64,000 nucleotides of DNA from DAIDJD01 sp035485275. Lineage in GTDB: Bacteria; Oederibacteriota; JAJYGY01; DAIDJD01. The notes under the pieces were generated by a model. The model saw only the letters and a list, made by a program, of their open reading frames with translations, was not told the origin of the DNA and did not search any database. Within the stretch, counting starts at the first letter, position 1; each line of letters starts with the position of its first letter. A program made the translations under genes and the position numbers. The stretch spans positions 62,001 to 126,000 of the forward strand of contig DATHOE010000046.1 in the NCBI GenBank assembly GCA_035485275.1, in the 5' to 3' direction. Below, one piece after another: positions 31,703 through 42,292 of the stretch.

Positions 31703-32463
31703 TGAACCTCCCCTTGAATCAGCTTCAACACTTGTTTCAGGTCGTCCCAGACGTGGCGCTTCAGGCCTTCGTCGCGCAGCAGGTCGCTGGGATGGTAGGT
31801 GGGCATCACGCGCAGGCCCTGGAAGGCGCCCCAGCGTCCGCGCAGCGCGGCCAGCGGCTTCTCGCCGCCGAGCAGGATGCGCACCGCGGTCTCGCCCATG
31901 GCGATGACGGCCTTGGGCTTGACCAGGGACAGCTGGTGCTGGACATAGGGCTTGCAGGCCTCCAGCGCCTCGGCCGGGGCCGCGCCTCCGTGGCTGCGGC
32001 ACTTCAGCACGTTGCAGACGTAGACGTCGGAGCGCTGGAAGCCCATGGCCGCGATCATCCGGTCCAGGAGCCCGCCCGCGGCCCCGACCAGGGGCCTTCC
32101 GGCCAGCTCCTCGTCCCCCCCGGGGGCCATGCCCACGAACACCAGCGGGGACTTGGGGTCACCCTCGCCGAAGACCAGGGCCTTGCGCTTGGGGCCGAGG
32201 GAGCAGCGCAGGCAGCCGGAGATCTGCTCCTTGAAGGCGCCCAGGCTGGGGGCATAGGGCGCCTGCGGCTGGGTCCCGCCGACATAGGCGGCGCCCAGGC
32301 CCAGCAATGCGTCCACGCGCGCCGCCGCCGGGACCTCCAAGGGCCGCGCCAGGCGGACCCGCGCGTCGGCAAATTCCTTGTCCTTGCCCTGGGCCTGGAC
32401 CAGGCTGCGCAGGCGCGCGGCCAGGTCCGCCAGGCTCTCCCCGAGGCCCGCTTGGGGGCTCAA
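31699..32463 (-). CDS. Uracil-DNA glycosylase, iron-sulfur family 4/5 (254 aa)
   Basis: Removes uracil from DNA. Fe-S ligands are visible as CLRCSL near residue 90 and CNVLKC followed later by EACKPYVQHQL. Motif A is VFVGMAPGGDEELAGRPLVG; the usual GEAPG is GMAPG. Motif B, VMPTYHPSDLLR, carries the conserved His. The product begins at a TTG overlapping the coaBC stop (TTGA), preceded by a 90-residue N-terminal region; a shorter start cannot be excluded. The frame stays open far upstream inside coaBC, but that part is antisense-like filler. Confidence 0.88.
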   Translation of the reverse strand: MSPQAGLGESLADLAARLRSLVQAQGKDKEFADARVRLARPLEVPAAARVDALLGLGAAYVGGTQPQAPYAPSLGAFKEQISGCLRCSLGPKRKALVFGEGDPKSPLVFVGMAPGGDEELAGRPLVGAAGGLLDRMIAAMGFQRSDVYVCNVLKCRSHGGAAPAEALEACKPYVQHQLSLVKPKAVIAMGETAVRILLGGEKPLAALRGRWGAFQGLRVMPTYHPSDLLRDEGLKRHVWDDLKQVLKLIQGEVQ

Positions 32464-33692
32464 GCCCGCTTCGCCAGAAGCCCGGCCAGCTCGGATGCCA
32501 GCCTTTGCGCCAGGTCCGTCTTGGCCTGCAGGGGCAGGTGCTCCGGCGGGGCCGAGGGCCGCAGCAGCCAGGCCTCGTTGGCGTCCGCGCCGAAGCCGCG
32601 GCCCTTGGAGACCGGATTGGCGACCAGCAGGTCGAGCTTCTTCGCGGACAGTTTTTTGGCGCCCTGCTCCAGCAGCTGCTCGGTCTCGGCGGCGAAGCCC
32701 ACCAGCACGCGCCGGCCCTTGGATTTGGAGAGGGTCAGGAGTATGTCGGGATTGGGCTCCAGGCGCAGGACCTCCGCGCGGCCGGTCTTCTTCAGCTTTT
32801 GGGCGGCGGGCTCGGCGGGCCGGTAGTCGGACACGGCCGCGCAGGCCACGAAGGCGTGGGCGGACTTGAAGGCCGCGCGGCAGGCCGCCAGCATCTCCAG
32901 GGCGCTGGTGACGCGCACCACCGACAATCCCTGCGGATCGGGCAGGGCCACGGGCCCGCTCACCAGGGTCACCCGGGCGCCCAGGTCCCGGCAGGCTTCG
33001 GCGATGGCGTAGCCCATCTTGCCGCTGCTGGGATTGCTGAGAAAACGCACGGGATCGACGGCTTCCCGCGTCGGACCGGCGGAAACGAGGACGTTCCTCC
33101 CCGCCAGGGGGAGGCGTCCCCGCGGCCCGGCGCCCTTGGCCAGGGCGGCCGTGGCCATGGACCAGGCCTCGTCGGCGATGACCGCCGCGTCCACCAGCTT
33201 GCCGTCGCCCACGTCCCCGCAGGCCAGCAGGCCGCTGGAGGGGTCCAGCACGCGGGCTCCGCGGCTCTGCAGGGCGCGCAGGTTGGCCCGCACCGCCGGA
33301 TGCCTCAGCATGGCGGTGTTCATGGCGGGGGCCAGGAGCAGGGGCTTGGGGTGGTAGACCAGGGCCGCGGTGCTGACGAAATCGTCCGCGAGACCCAGGG
33401 CCAGCTTCGCCAGCAGGTCGGCGGTGGCCGCCACCACGACGAAGGCGTCCGCCTCCTTGGCCAGGGTCACGTGCCCCACGCCCCATTCCGCCGGCTCCGC
33501 GAACAGGTCCTCGCCCACCGGACGGCCCGACAGGGTCTTCAGGGTGAGGGGGGCCACGAAGCGGCCGGCGTTGCGGGTCATGAGCACGGTGACCTGCGCG
33601 CCCCGCTTGCGCAGGGCGCTGACCACGTCGGCGGCCTTGTAGGCGGCGATGCCGCCCGCGACGCCGACGAGTATGGAAGGCGCCTTAGGCAC
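32460..33692 (-). CDS. coaBC: Phosphopantothenoylcysteine decarboxylase/synthase
   Basis: Bifunctional coenzyme A enzyme. The flavin-dependent CoaC half (residues 1 to about 190) has VGVAGGIAAYKAADVVSALR, the active His in VGHVTLAKEA, and APAMNTAMLRHPAVRANL. The CoaB half has NVLVSAGPTREAVDPVRFLS followed by NPSSGKMGYAIAE, and VGFAAETEQLLEQGAKKL. Length 410 aa. It starts 8 nt inside rpoZ, so omega and coaBC are translationally coupled, as in many bacteria. Confidence 0.95.
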   Translation of the reverse strand: MPKAPSILVGVAGGIAAYKAADVVSALRKRGAQVTVLMTRNAGRFVAPLTLKTLSGRPVGEDLFAEPAEWGVGHVTLAKEADAFVVVAATADLLAKLALGLADDFVSTAALVYHPKPLLLAPAMNTAMLRHPAVRANLRALQSRGARVLDPSSGLLACGDVGDGKLVDAAVIADEAWSMATAALAKGAGPRGRLPLAGRNVLVSAGPTREAVDPVRFLSNPSSGKMGYAIAEACRDLGARVTLVSGPVALPDPQGLSVVRVTSALEMLAACRAAFKSAHAFVACAAVSDYRPAEPAAQKLKKTGRAEVLRLEPNPDILLTLSKSKGRRVLVGFAAETEQLLEQGAKKLSAKKLDLLVANPVSKGRGFGADANEAWLLRPSAPPEHLPLQAKTDLAQRLASELAGLLAKRA

Positions 33693-33888
33693 CCTTCCCT
33701 TCGGAGCCCTGGTCGTCGCGCTTGAGCACGCCCTGCTCCAGCTCGTCCATGGCGACCGTGGTGATCTTCTTGCCTTCCATCTCCGGCTGCAGGCCGATGC
33801 CTTCGGCCAGCTCGCGGGCGCGCTTGGCCGTCAGCATGACGCGCTGGTACTTGTTGTTTCCGCTCTTGTCTTGCAGGGGCAATGACAT
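33685..33888 (-). CDS. rpoZ: RNA polymerase omega subunit
   Basis: A 67-aa omega subunit: MSLPLQDKSGNNKYQRVMLT, AKRARELAEG, then KKITTVAMDELEQGVLK. Helps assemble and stabilise RNA polymerase. I chose ATG 33888, because the 18 codons open upstream lie in the gap after gmk and lack similarity. Genome context gmk-rpoZ-coaBC is the common order. Confidence 0.92.
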   Translation of the reverse strand: MSLPLQDKSGNNKYQRVMLTAKRARELAEGIGLQPEMEGKKITTVAMDELEQGVLKRDDQGSEGKGA

Positions 33889-33908
33889 GGTGCCTGCCTT
33901 TCTTGGGT

Positions 33909-34511
33909 TCAATGAACCAGCCGGTGCCGGGCGGCGAGGCACACCTGTGCCACGTCCTCCACGGTCTCGTCCAGGTCATCGTTGATGATGAGGTAGTCGT
34001 ACTGCGCCGCGGCCGCGCACTCCCGCGCCGCCTCGCGCAAACGCCGGCGCAGGCCGGAGGGGGACTCGGTCCCCCGCTTGGCCAGGCGCCGCCGAAGTTC
34101 CGCCATGCTGGGGGGGGCCAGGAAGACCAGCACGCTGTCCTTGCGGCGTCCCTTGACCGCCGCCCCGCCCTGCACGTCGATGACCAGCACCAGGCTGCGG
34201 CCCTTCTTCAGGGCGTCCCCGACCTCGCGGGCCGGTGTGCCATAGTAGTTGCCGTGGACCTGGGCGTACTCGAAGAAGCCGCCCTCCGCCACGCGGCGCT
34301 TGAATTCCGCCTCGCTCAGGAACCAGTAGTCGCGGCCGTTGCGCTCGCCCGGGCGCGGCGTGCGCGTGGTGGCCGTGACGCAGCGCTTGAGCCAGGGCAG
34401 GCGCTTAAGCAGCAGTTCGCAGACCGTGGTCTTCCCGCCGCCCGAGGGGGCGGAGAGCACCAGCAGAAAGGGCGCCGGGGGCGCCTGCTTGAGGAGCTGT
34501 TTGAGGCTCAT
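33909..34511 (-). CDS. gmk: Guanylate kinase
   Basis: Converts GMP to GDP. P-loop VLSAPSGGGKTTVCELLL, GMP-binding TATTRTPRPGERNGRDYWFL, then VHGNYYGTPAREV and LVLVIDVQGGAAVKG. Length 200 aa. It overlaps the yicC-like gene by 4 nt, and rpoZ follows 20 bases later. Confidence 0.97.
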   Translation of the reverse strand: MSLKQLLKQAPPAPFLLVLSAPSGGGKTTVCELLLKRLPWLKRCVTATTRTPRPGERNGRDYWFLSEAEFKRRVAEGGFFEYAQVHGNYYGTPAREVGDALKKGRSLVLVIDVQGGAAVKGRRKDSVLVFLAPPSMAELRRRLAKRGTESPSGLRRRLREAARECAAAAQYDYLIINDDLDETVEDVAQVCLAARHRLVH

Positions 34512-35404
34512 TCTACGTTTTGCACCTGTTCTTTGAGGCGCTCGACCACGCTCTTGAGGCCGACCACCGCCTGGGTCAGGCCGGCCTCCGGGCTCTTGGA
34601 GCCCATGGTGTTGGCCTCGCGCAGGAGCTCCTGGCAGAGGAAATCCATGCGCTTGCCCGCGCTTTCCTGGGAGCCCAGGAGGCGCCGGAATTCCGCAGTG
34701 TGGGCCCGGAAACGCACCAGCTCCTCGCGGATATCGGCGCGGTCCGCGGCCAGGGCCGCCTCCATCGCGATGCGCGGATCATCCGGCCCCAGGGTCTCCA
34801 GGATCTGGGCCAGGCGCCGGCGCAGGCGTTCGGCGAAGCCCTGCTGCAGCTCCAGGGAGCGCTTCTCGATCCCGTCGACGCAGTCCTCGGCGCCCTTGAG
34901 CAGGAGGCGCAATTCCTCGGCCAGGGCCGCGCCCTCGCGTTCGCGGCTTTCGTTGAGCGCGGTCAGGGCATCTTCCAGGGCGCTGCGCATGCCCTTCCAG
35001 CGGGTTTCGGCGTCGTCGTCCTCGACCGGGACGCCGTCCCCGGTGCTCAGGACCCCGGGAAGACGGATGACGGCCTCCATGCCCAGGCTGCCGGAAAGCC
35101 CCAAATCCTCGGCCAGGGAGCCCAGGGCGTCCTTCCAGGCCAGCGCGCGCGCCGTGTCGACCCGCGGGCCGGGGGCAGCCGCCGCGCCGGCGCGGGCGCT
35201 TTCGTTCCAGTGGATGTCCACCTTGCCGCGGTTGAGCGAGGCCTGCAGCAGGGTGCGCGCCTCCGCTTCATGGGCCCAGAACTCGGTCGGCAGCTTGAGG
35301 CCCAGCTCCAGGAAACGGTTGTTGACGCTCTTCAATTGGACCGTGTAGGCGCGCCGGGAGTCCTGCGACTCGCCTTTGCCGAAACCGGTCATGGAACGGG
35401 TCAT
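34508..35404 (-). CDS. yicC: YicC/YloC-family endoribonuclease
   Basis: The N-terminus TRSMTGFGKGESQDSRRAYT and VQLKSVNNRFLELGLKLP is the YicC signature. The C-terminal DUF1732 part ends with GSQESAGKRMDFLCQELLRE, ANTMGSKS and the final VVGLKSVVERLKEQVQNVE. The family cleaves RNA and affects small-RNA decay in enterobacteria. Length 298 aa. It overlaps gmk by 4 nt, a frequent arrangement. Confidence 0.93.
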   Translation of the reverse strand: MTRSMTGFGKGESQDSRRAYTVQLKSVNNRFLELGLKLPTEFWAHEAEARTLLQASLNRGKVDIHWNESARAGAAAAPGPRVDTARALAWKDALGSLAEDLGLSGSLGMEAVIRLPGVLSTGDGVPVEDDDAETRWKGMRSALEDALTALNESREREGAALAEELRLLLKGAEDCVDGIEKRSLELQQGFAERLRRRLAQILETLGPDDPRIAMEAALAADRADIREELVRFRAHTAEFRRLLGSQESAGKRMDFLCQELLREANTMGSKSPEAGLTQAVVGLKSVVERLKEQVQNVE

Positions 35405-35425
35405 GCTGATGCCTTTCTTTCCGCT

Positions 35426-36421
35426 TTAGGGCGCTTCAAGGAGAAAAGCGCTGGCGGCGACGGCTTCGTCGACGCTGATGCGCTCCAGGAAATTGGCTCC
35501 GGGCGTGGGCGGGATGCGGAAGCCCAGGCCGGCCGGGGAGAGCACCGCCCGCCGCGAGCCGCGCGGACCCCAACGCAAGGGGGACATGGCCCGCAGGGGC
35601 GGATAGAGGCCCAGCACCGGGGTCCCTTGGGCCGCGGCCAGGTGCAGGGGCCCGGTGGAACCGGCGACGAAGAGGTCCGCCAGGCCCAGGAGCGCCGCGA
35701 AGGGGGCCAGGCTGAGCTCGACGCAGCGGACCGCTCCGCTGCCCAGCCGCTCCGCGCAGGCCTCCACCGCGACCGAATCCCCGGGGCCGCCCGTGACCAC
35801 CAGGCGGGCGCCGAAGCGGCCCGCCAGGTCGAGCCCCAAAGCCGCGAAGCGTTCCGCGGGCCAGGGCTGGGCCGATCCCCCGGAGCCGGGGTGAAGGAGC
35901 ACCAGCGGCCCCGCGCCCTTGGGGCCCCTTTTTTTCAGCCAGGCCCGCGCCTCGCGCAGGGCCTCCGGCGCGAGCCCCAGGCTGGGGGCGGGCGCCGGCC
36001 CTTCCAGGCCCAGGGCGCGCCCGTACTCGAAATTCAGCTCGGTCTCGTGCAGCCCGCCCCGCCCGCGGCGCAGGGGCAGGCGCTCGGTGAAGAGCCAGGA
36101 ATATGGGCGCAGGCTCGGGCCCAGGCGCCGGGGGATGCCCGCATCGCGGACCAGGCGGGCGTTGCGCGCGTTCGCCCAGAGCACCAGGGCCGTGTCGAAA
36201 TTCAGTTCCAGCAGCGAGTCCGTGACGCCGGGTCCGTCGAGGACCAGGGCCCCGCAGCGGGCGTCGGCCTTGAGCAGGTCGGCTGTGTAGGGCGTGGCCA
36301 GCACGCCCACGAAGGCGCCGGCCGCTTTGAGCGCCCGCAGCAGCGGCAGGGCCAGCACCAGGTCTCCGATGCGGTCGTTGCGCACAAGCAGGATACGGCG
36401 GCCCTTGAGGGCACTCTGCAT
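35426..36421 (-). CDS. Glycosyltransferase family 9 (heptosyltransferase-like)
   Basis: GT9 enzymes transfer ADP-heptose to the LPS core. The start MQSALKGRRILLVRNDRIGD is the family N-terminus (VRNDRIGDLVLALPLLRALK). The C-terminal half has VLLHPGSGGSAQPWPAERFA, LVVTGGPGDSVAVEAC, and VAGSTGPLHLAAAQGTPVLG, the nucleotide-sugar loop. Length 331 aa. It lies between yicC and the ADP-heptose genes, and it is the natural user of that donor. The acceptor sugar is unknown. Confidence 0.9.
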   Translation of the reverse strand: MQSALKGRRILLVRNDRIGDLVLALPLLRALKAAGAFVGVLATPYTADLLKADARCGALVLDGPGVTDSLLELNFDTALVLWANARNARLVRDAGIPRRLGPSLRPYSWLFTERLPLRRGRGGLHETELNFEYGRALGLEGPAPAPSLGLAPEALREARAWLKKRGPKGAGPLVLLHPGSGGSAQPWPAERFAALGLDLAGRFGARLVVTGGPGDSVAVEACAERLGSGAVRCVELSLAPFAALLGLADLFVAGSTGPLHLAAAQGTPVLGLYPPLRAMSPLRWGPRGSRRAVLSPAGLGFRIPPTPGANFLERISVDEAVAASAFLLEAP

Positions 36422-36444
36422 CGCGGCCTTTTTCTCGGACCCTG

Positions 36445-36960
36445 TCAGCGGAAAGCTCCGCGCACCTTGGCGATCAGGGAGGTGGTGGAATGGTCCTTGG
36501 GGTCGCCGGTGATGACCACCCTGCCCCCCAGGCTGCGCATGAGCGCCGCCTCGGGCACGCTGTCGGGGGTGTAGTCCGTGCCCTTGGCCTGGATCTCGGG
36601 GCGCAGCTCCTTCAACAGGGCCGCGGCCGTGGGTTCGCCGAAGGACGTGACGTAGTCCACGCAGGCCAGGGCGCCCACCAGTTCCGCGCGCTCCTTCAGG
36701 GTCATGAGGGGCCGCTTCGGCCCCTTCAATTTGCGCACGCCGGCGTCCGTGTTCAGGGCCACCACCAGGATCCCCTTGGGCCCGCCGGCCGCCTTCGCCC
36801 CCTGCAGGTAGCGCAGATGCCCCACGTGCAGCAGGTCGAAGCACCCGTTGGCGAAGACCACCGTGCGCCCCTCGCGCCTGAGCCCCTGGAGCAGCGGCTT
36901 CAGGCGCTCGCGTCCCACGAATTTCCCGGCGCTGCGGCCGTCCAAGCCTTTCGCCGCCAT
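36445..36960 (-). CDS. rfaE2: D-glycero-beta-D-manno-heptose 1-phosphate adenylyltransferase
   Basis: Makes ADP-heptose, the LPS inner-core donor. Nucleotidyltransferase motif VVFANGCFDLLHVGHLRYLQ, followed by LVVALNTDAGVRKLKGPKRP. The domain matches the C-terminal half of HldE/RfaE, but here it is a separate 171-aa protein, with the kinase half encoded two genes upstream. Three bases separate it from the aldo-keto-reductase-like gene. Confidence 0.92.
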   Translation of the reverse strand: MAAKGLDGRSAGKFVGRERLKPLLQGLRREGRTVVFANGCFDLLHVGHLRYLQGAKAAGGPKGILVVALNTDAGVRKLKGPKRPLMTLKERAELVGALACVDYVTSFGEPTAAALLKELRPEIQAKGTDYTPDSVPEAALMRSLGGRVVITGDPKDHSTTSLIAKVRGAFR

Positions 36961-36963
36961 GGT

Positions 36964-37947
36964 CTAGGGGACCAGGGGATGGGGCTGGATCTCGCGCAGC
37001 CACAGGTCTTTGAGCTTCGCCACCACGGCGGCGTCCAGGACGCCCCGGGCCGCGTCGACATTGCCCACCACCTGCTGCCAGGCGCTGATGGAGGCCACCG
37101 CGCAGCTGATCTGGGGGAAGCTGAGCACGAATTGCAGCGCGGCCTGGATCGTGGTCGTTCCGGACTTGGCCACGATGCCTTCCACCTGCTCCTGCAGCGC
37201 GGCGCGGCGCACCCGGTCGGCGCGGCTCCAGCGCAGGCGCGAATCCGCGAAGACGTGGTTGGCGCCGAAGCGCCCGGTCAGCCAGCCGCTGTCCAGGGGC
37301 TGCGCCGCGATCAGGCCCAGGCCCTTGTCCGCGGCCGCCTCCAGCACTTGCGCGTTGGATTGGTTGAAGATGTTCAGGGGGAAGCGCAGCACCTCGACCT
37401 CGGGCCGGCCCATGGCCGCGCCCAGCTCGGCGGGGGCGCTCAGGGCGGCGCCCAGGTGGAGGGCCTTGCCTTGGGCTTTGAGCGCGGACAGGGCCTTCCA
37501 GGCGCTGTCGCGGCCCGTGAGCTCCGCCACGATGGGCCGGTCCCACAGCAGGATGTCCACGTGGTCCGTGCCCATGCTCTTCAGGGCCGCTTCGGTGAGG
37601 CGCGGGATCTCCTCAGGGCCGCCGGCCACGCGCAGGCAGACCTGGGCCTGGTGGCGGCGCTGGCGCATGGCCAGGCCGAGCATGCGCAGGGAGCGGTCCA
37701 CGCCGGCCACGGAAGCCAGGTCCACCAGGGAGGCCTGCATGTCCAGGGCCAGTCCCAGGGCGTAGCTGGCCTCCTCGTCGGGCACGGTGGCGAGCCAGCC
37801 GGCCTCCAGGGCCGAGGTGCCGACGCCGATCTCGCCGACCAGAAGGCCCGTGGAGCCCAGGGGCCGCTTGGGCATCACCGGATAGCTCTGACGCGCGGCG
37901 TCGAGGTGCGAGGAAAGGTAGCGCGAATGGTTGGTCACCGTGGCCAT
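36964..37947 (-). CDS. Aldo/keto reductase-like protein with degenerate active site (327 aa)
   Basis: The TIM-barrel AKR fold is recognisable: RPLGSTGLLVGEIGVGTSAL, LPRLTEAALKSMGTDHVDIL-like helix-strand repeats, IFNQSNAQVLEAAADKGLGL, and the C-terminal ISCAVASISAWQQVVGNVDA cofactor segment. However, the catalytic tetrad looks lost. The usual DTAxxYG is DLASVAG (Asp kept, Tyr gone), the Lys strand reads QAQVCLRVAGG, and the LHxxD His position is LLWDRP. It may be non-catalytic or have changed chemistry. It sits between rfaE1 and rfaE2, so an LPS-sugar role is possible. Confidence 0.8.
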   Translation of the reverse strand: MATVTNHSRYLSSHLDAARQSYPVMPKRPLGSTGLLVGEIGVGTSALEAGWLATVPDEEASYALGLALDMQASLVDLASVAGVDRSLRMLGLAMRQRRHQAQVCLRVAGGPEEIPRLTEAALKSMGTDHVDILLWDRPIVAELTGRDSAWKALSALKAQGKALHLGAALSAPAELGAAMGRPEVEVLRFPLNIFNQSNAQVLEAAADKGLGLIAAQPLDSGWLTGRFGANHVFADSRLRWSRADRVRRAALQEQVEGIVAKSGTTTIQAALQFVLSFPQISCAVASISAWQQVVGNVDAARGVLDAAVVAKLKDLWLREIQPHPLVP

Positions 37948-37977
37948 GCTGGATCTCCCAAAACAGCGTGCGGAATT

Positions 37978-38997
37978 TTAACGGTCTTCTTTTTCGAGCA
38001 GGGACAGGATCTGGGCCTTGGTCACGCTGGCCGGGCCGCGCTGCATCACGGCGACGCCGCCGGCGGCGTTGGCCAGCCGCATGGCCAGCCCGGGCTCTGC
38101 CCCGGCCGCCAGGGCCAGGGTCATGCAGGCGGCCACGGAATCGCCCGCGCCGTTGACGTCCACGCTGTCGGTGGAGCCCAGCACCGGGACGTCGTCGCGG
38201 CGTGCGCCCCTGAAGAGGCTCATGCCGCGGCTGCCGCGGGTGACCAGCACCATGCGCGCGCGCGTGCGCTTCAGCAGCGCCTTGCCGATGCGGTCGAGGT
38301 CCTCCTCGCGGTAGTCCTCGAAGCCGGCGGCGGGGGCGGCCTCGGTCTCGTTGGGCGTGATGACCGTGACCGCCCTGTAGCCGCCGAGCTGGTAGCGGGA
38401 GTCCACGCACACGACCAGGCGGGGCAGGCGGGCGGCCAGGGCGTTGACGTGCTTCAGCAGGCGCGGGGTCATCAGCCCGTTGCCGTAGTCGCTGATAATG
38501 AGGGCGTGGGCGCCCTTGATCCGGGCGTCCAGGGCCTTGAGCACGGCGGACTCGGTGTCCGGGGTGATGGGGCCTTCGGCCTCGTGGTCCAGGCGGATCA
38601 CCTGCTGGCGGGCCGTGTTGTGGCCGCCGGCCAGCACCCGGATCTTCACCGGGGTGGTGCGGCCGCTTTCCGTGACCACGCCGCTGGTGTCCACGCCCTT
38701 GGCCTTGAAGATGTCCAGCAGGGTGTCGCCGGCCCGGTCCAGGCCCAGCACGCCCACCGGCAGGGCGGCCGCGCCCAGGCTGGCGATGTTGCTCACCGGG
38801 TTGGCCCCGCCGCCGGGCAGGCTCTGTGTGCGCTCGTGTTTCAGTATCAGCACGGGCGCCTCGCGCGAGATGCGCGTGGTCTCGCCGAAGACGTATTCGT
38901 CCAGCATCAGGTCGCCCAGCACCACGACCCTGAGCTTGGAAAAAGCCTGCAGGACCTTGGAGGCCGCGGCCAACGACGAGGTCGCTTTCTTTTTCAT
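37978..38997 (-). CDS. rfaE1: D-glycero-beta-D-manno-heptose-7-phosphate kinase
   Basis: PfkB-type sugar kinase of the ADP-heptose pathway. RVVVLGDLMLDEYVFGETTR and ISREAPVLILKHERTQSLPG are the RfaE N-terminal signatures, GGGANPVSNIASLGAAALPV follows, and DVNGAGDSVAACMTLAL holds the catalytic Asp (usual form DVTGAGDT). Start ATG 38997 (MKKKATSSLAAASKVLQAFS). Length 339 aa. It follows gmhB by 17 bases. Confidence 0.94.
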   Translation of the reverse strand: MKKKATSSLAAASKVLQAFSKLRVVVLGDLMLDEYVFGETTRISREAPVLILKHERTQSLPGGGANPVSNIASLGAAALPVGVLGLDRAGDTLLDIFKAKGVDTSGVVTESGRTTPVKIRVLAGGHNTARQQVIRLDHEAEGPITPDTESAVLKALDARIKGAHALIISDYGNGLMTPRLLKHVNALAARLPRLVVCVDSRYQLGGYRAVTVITPNETEAAPAAGFEDYREEDLDRIGKALLKRTRARMVLVTRGSRGMSLFRGARRDDVPVLGSTDSVDVNGAGDSVAACMTLALAAGAEPGLAMRLANAAGGVAVMQRGPASVTKAQILSLLEKEDR

Positions 38998-39014
38998 CGC
39001 GCCCTTTCCGCCCT

Positions 39015-39656
39015 TCAAGTCCGGCCCAGGATGATGTCCGCGGCCGCGCCCAAATCCGAAGCCACCCTGTCCGGCGCGGGGGCCTGCCCCTTCGCCTTCA
39101 GGGATTCCAGGGTTTTCCGTCCGTAGCCCGTCAGCACCAGGATGCCGCCTTTGAGACCGGCGGACTCCGCCAGCCCCAAGTCCGCCTTCTTGTCGCCGAC
39201 CATCCAGGAGGAGCCCAGGTCCAGGCCCAGCTCGCGGGCCGCCCGCAGGGCCAGGCCGGGCTTGGGCTTGCGGCAGTCGCACTCGATGCACAGCCCGGGC
39301 ACGGGCCGCGCCTCCACCCGGCCCCGGGGCAGTTCGCCGTTGTCCGCGGCGGCCAGGGGGTCGGGATGGTGGGGGCAATAGTATACCCCATCCAGGGCCG
39401 CTCCCCCCTCCGCCAGCAGGGCGCGCATGCGCGCGTGCACGGCGTCCACGACGTCCGCGCCGAAATAGCCGCGGCCCACGCCGCTTTGGTTCGTCAGCAC
39501 CACCAGGGCGAAGCCCTTTGACCTCAGGCGGTTCAGCGCGGGCGCCACGCCCGGCAGCAGCGCGTAGCGCGGCAGGTCGGCGCGGTGGATGTAGCCGATC
39601 TCCTCGCTCAGGGTCCCGTCGCGGTCCAGGAAGACCGCCGGCCTTAAGGCGCCCAC
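39015..39656 (-). CDS. gmhB: D-glycero-beta-D-manno-heptose 1,7-bisphosphate phosphatase
   Basis: HAD-family phosphatase removing the 7-phosphate in ADP-heptose synthesis. The nucleophile motif is VFLDRDGTLSEEIGYIH, motif II is LVVLTNQSGVGRGYF, and the GmhB Zn site is YYCPHHPD with CIECDCRKPKPGL. The C-terminal WMVGDKKADLGLAESAGL is motif IV. Length 213 aa. It ends 17 bases before rfaE1 and begins one base after the glycosyltransferase stop. Confidence 0.95.
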   Translation of the reverse strand: MGALRPAVFLDRDGTLSEEIGYIHRADLPRYALLPGVAPALNRLRSKGFALVVLTNQSGVGRGYFGADVVDAVHARMRALLAEGGAALDGVYYCPHHPDPLAAADNGELPRGRVEARPVPGLCIECDCRKPKPGLALRAARELGLDLGSSWMVGDKKADLGLAESAGLKGGILVLTGYGRKTLESLKAKGQAPAPDRVASDLGAAADIILGRT

Positions 39657-40441
39657 CTAGAAGGCCGCCCCGACCCAGTCCGGGTCGCCCTTCCTGATCA
39701 GCCGCAGGGAGGGCCAGTCCGGCCCGTCGAGCGGATGGAAATCGCGGAAGCTACGGTAGTTGTCCAGGTCCACGGATTTCCAGAAGTCGAAGAACTTGGC
39801 CGTGTCGAAGTCGCGGGCGTGGGTCCAGCTCTCCAGCTTCTGCTTGAGCTCGGCCTCGTCGCGGCCCCACGAGAAATGGAGCATGCGCAGGGGAGAATGG
39901 CGCTTCATCTCCTTGGTGTCGCGGCAGCCCGTGTAGCGCCCGCGCCGGCGGGTGGCCAGGCTGATCCAGGCGCTGTCCTTGTCCACCACCAGGTAGTCCT
40001 CGCCGAAGCGCTTGAACACCACGATCCAGCGGCCCAGGACCCTCCAGGAGCGCCAGCGCTTCAGCAGCCAGGCCCGGAACTCCTGGGGGTTCTGCAGCAG
40101 CTCGTCGGAGTCGATCTGCACCACCCAGTTGCCGGGCTTGCAGGCCAGGGACAGGGCGTTGCGCTCGTGGGTGTCGTTGGCCGGCGCCGAGCCGCGGCTG
40201 TGGAAATCGCCCTCCACCAGGGTGATCTTGCCGTCCGGGTCCGCGGCCTTGAGGCGCCGGCGGAAGTCGCCCTCGTCGAGCTGGAAGGGTTTGCCGTTCC
40301 AGGACACGCGGTCCTTGTCGAGCCCCAGGACGATCTCGTCGGCGATGCCGTAGTAGGAGGCGATCGCGGCCCAGGCGAAGCGGTGGTCGTAGGCCACCGG
40401 CGTCACGAAGCTCAGGCCCTTGGCCCGGCCCGGGATGCCGA

Positions 40442-40445
<4 letters not shown>
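39657..40445 (-). CDS. Putative family 2-like glycosyltransferase (262 aa)
   Basis: A GT-A style protein: LSFVTPVAYDHRFAWAAIAS, EIVLGLDKDRVSW, and WVVQIDSDELLQNPQEFRAW, where DSDE is a likely metal-binding DxD motif. The C-terminal half is rich in Arg/Trp (KRWRSWRVLGRWIVVFKRFG). Distant similarity to glycosyltransferase family 2 is my reading. Its stop abuts gmhB and its start overlaps the msbA-like gene by 4 nt, so it probably adds a sugar to the LPS core. Confidence 0.7.
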
Positions 40446-42193
<1,748 letters not shown>

Positions 42194-42292
42194 GCGCCTT
42201 TACCTTGGGGAAACCTAAAGTATAACAAGCCTTTTTACCGCTAACAAGGCCCAGAACTGGACGGGACAGGGGGATTTAGATTACGATAGGGC

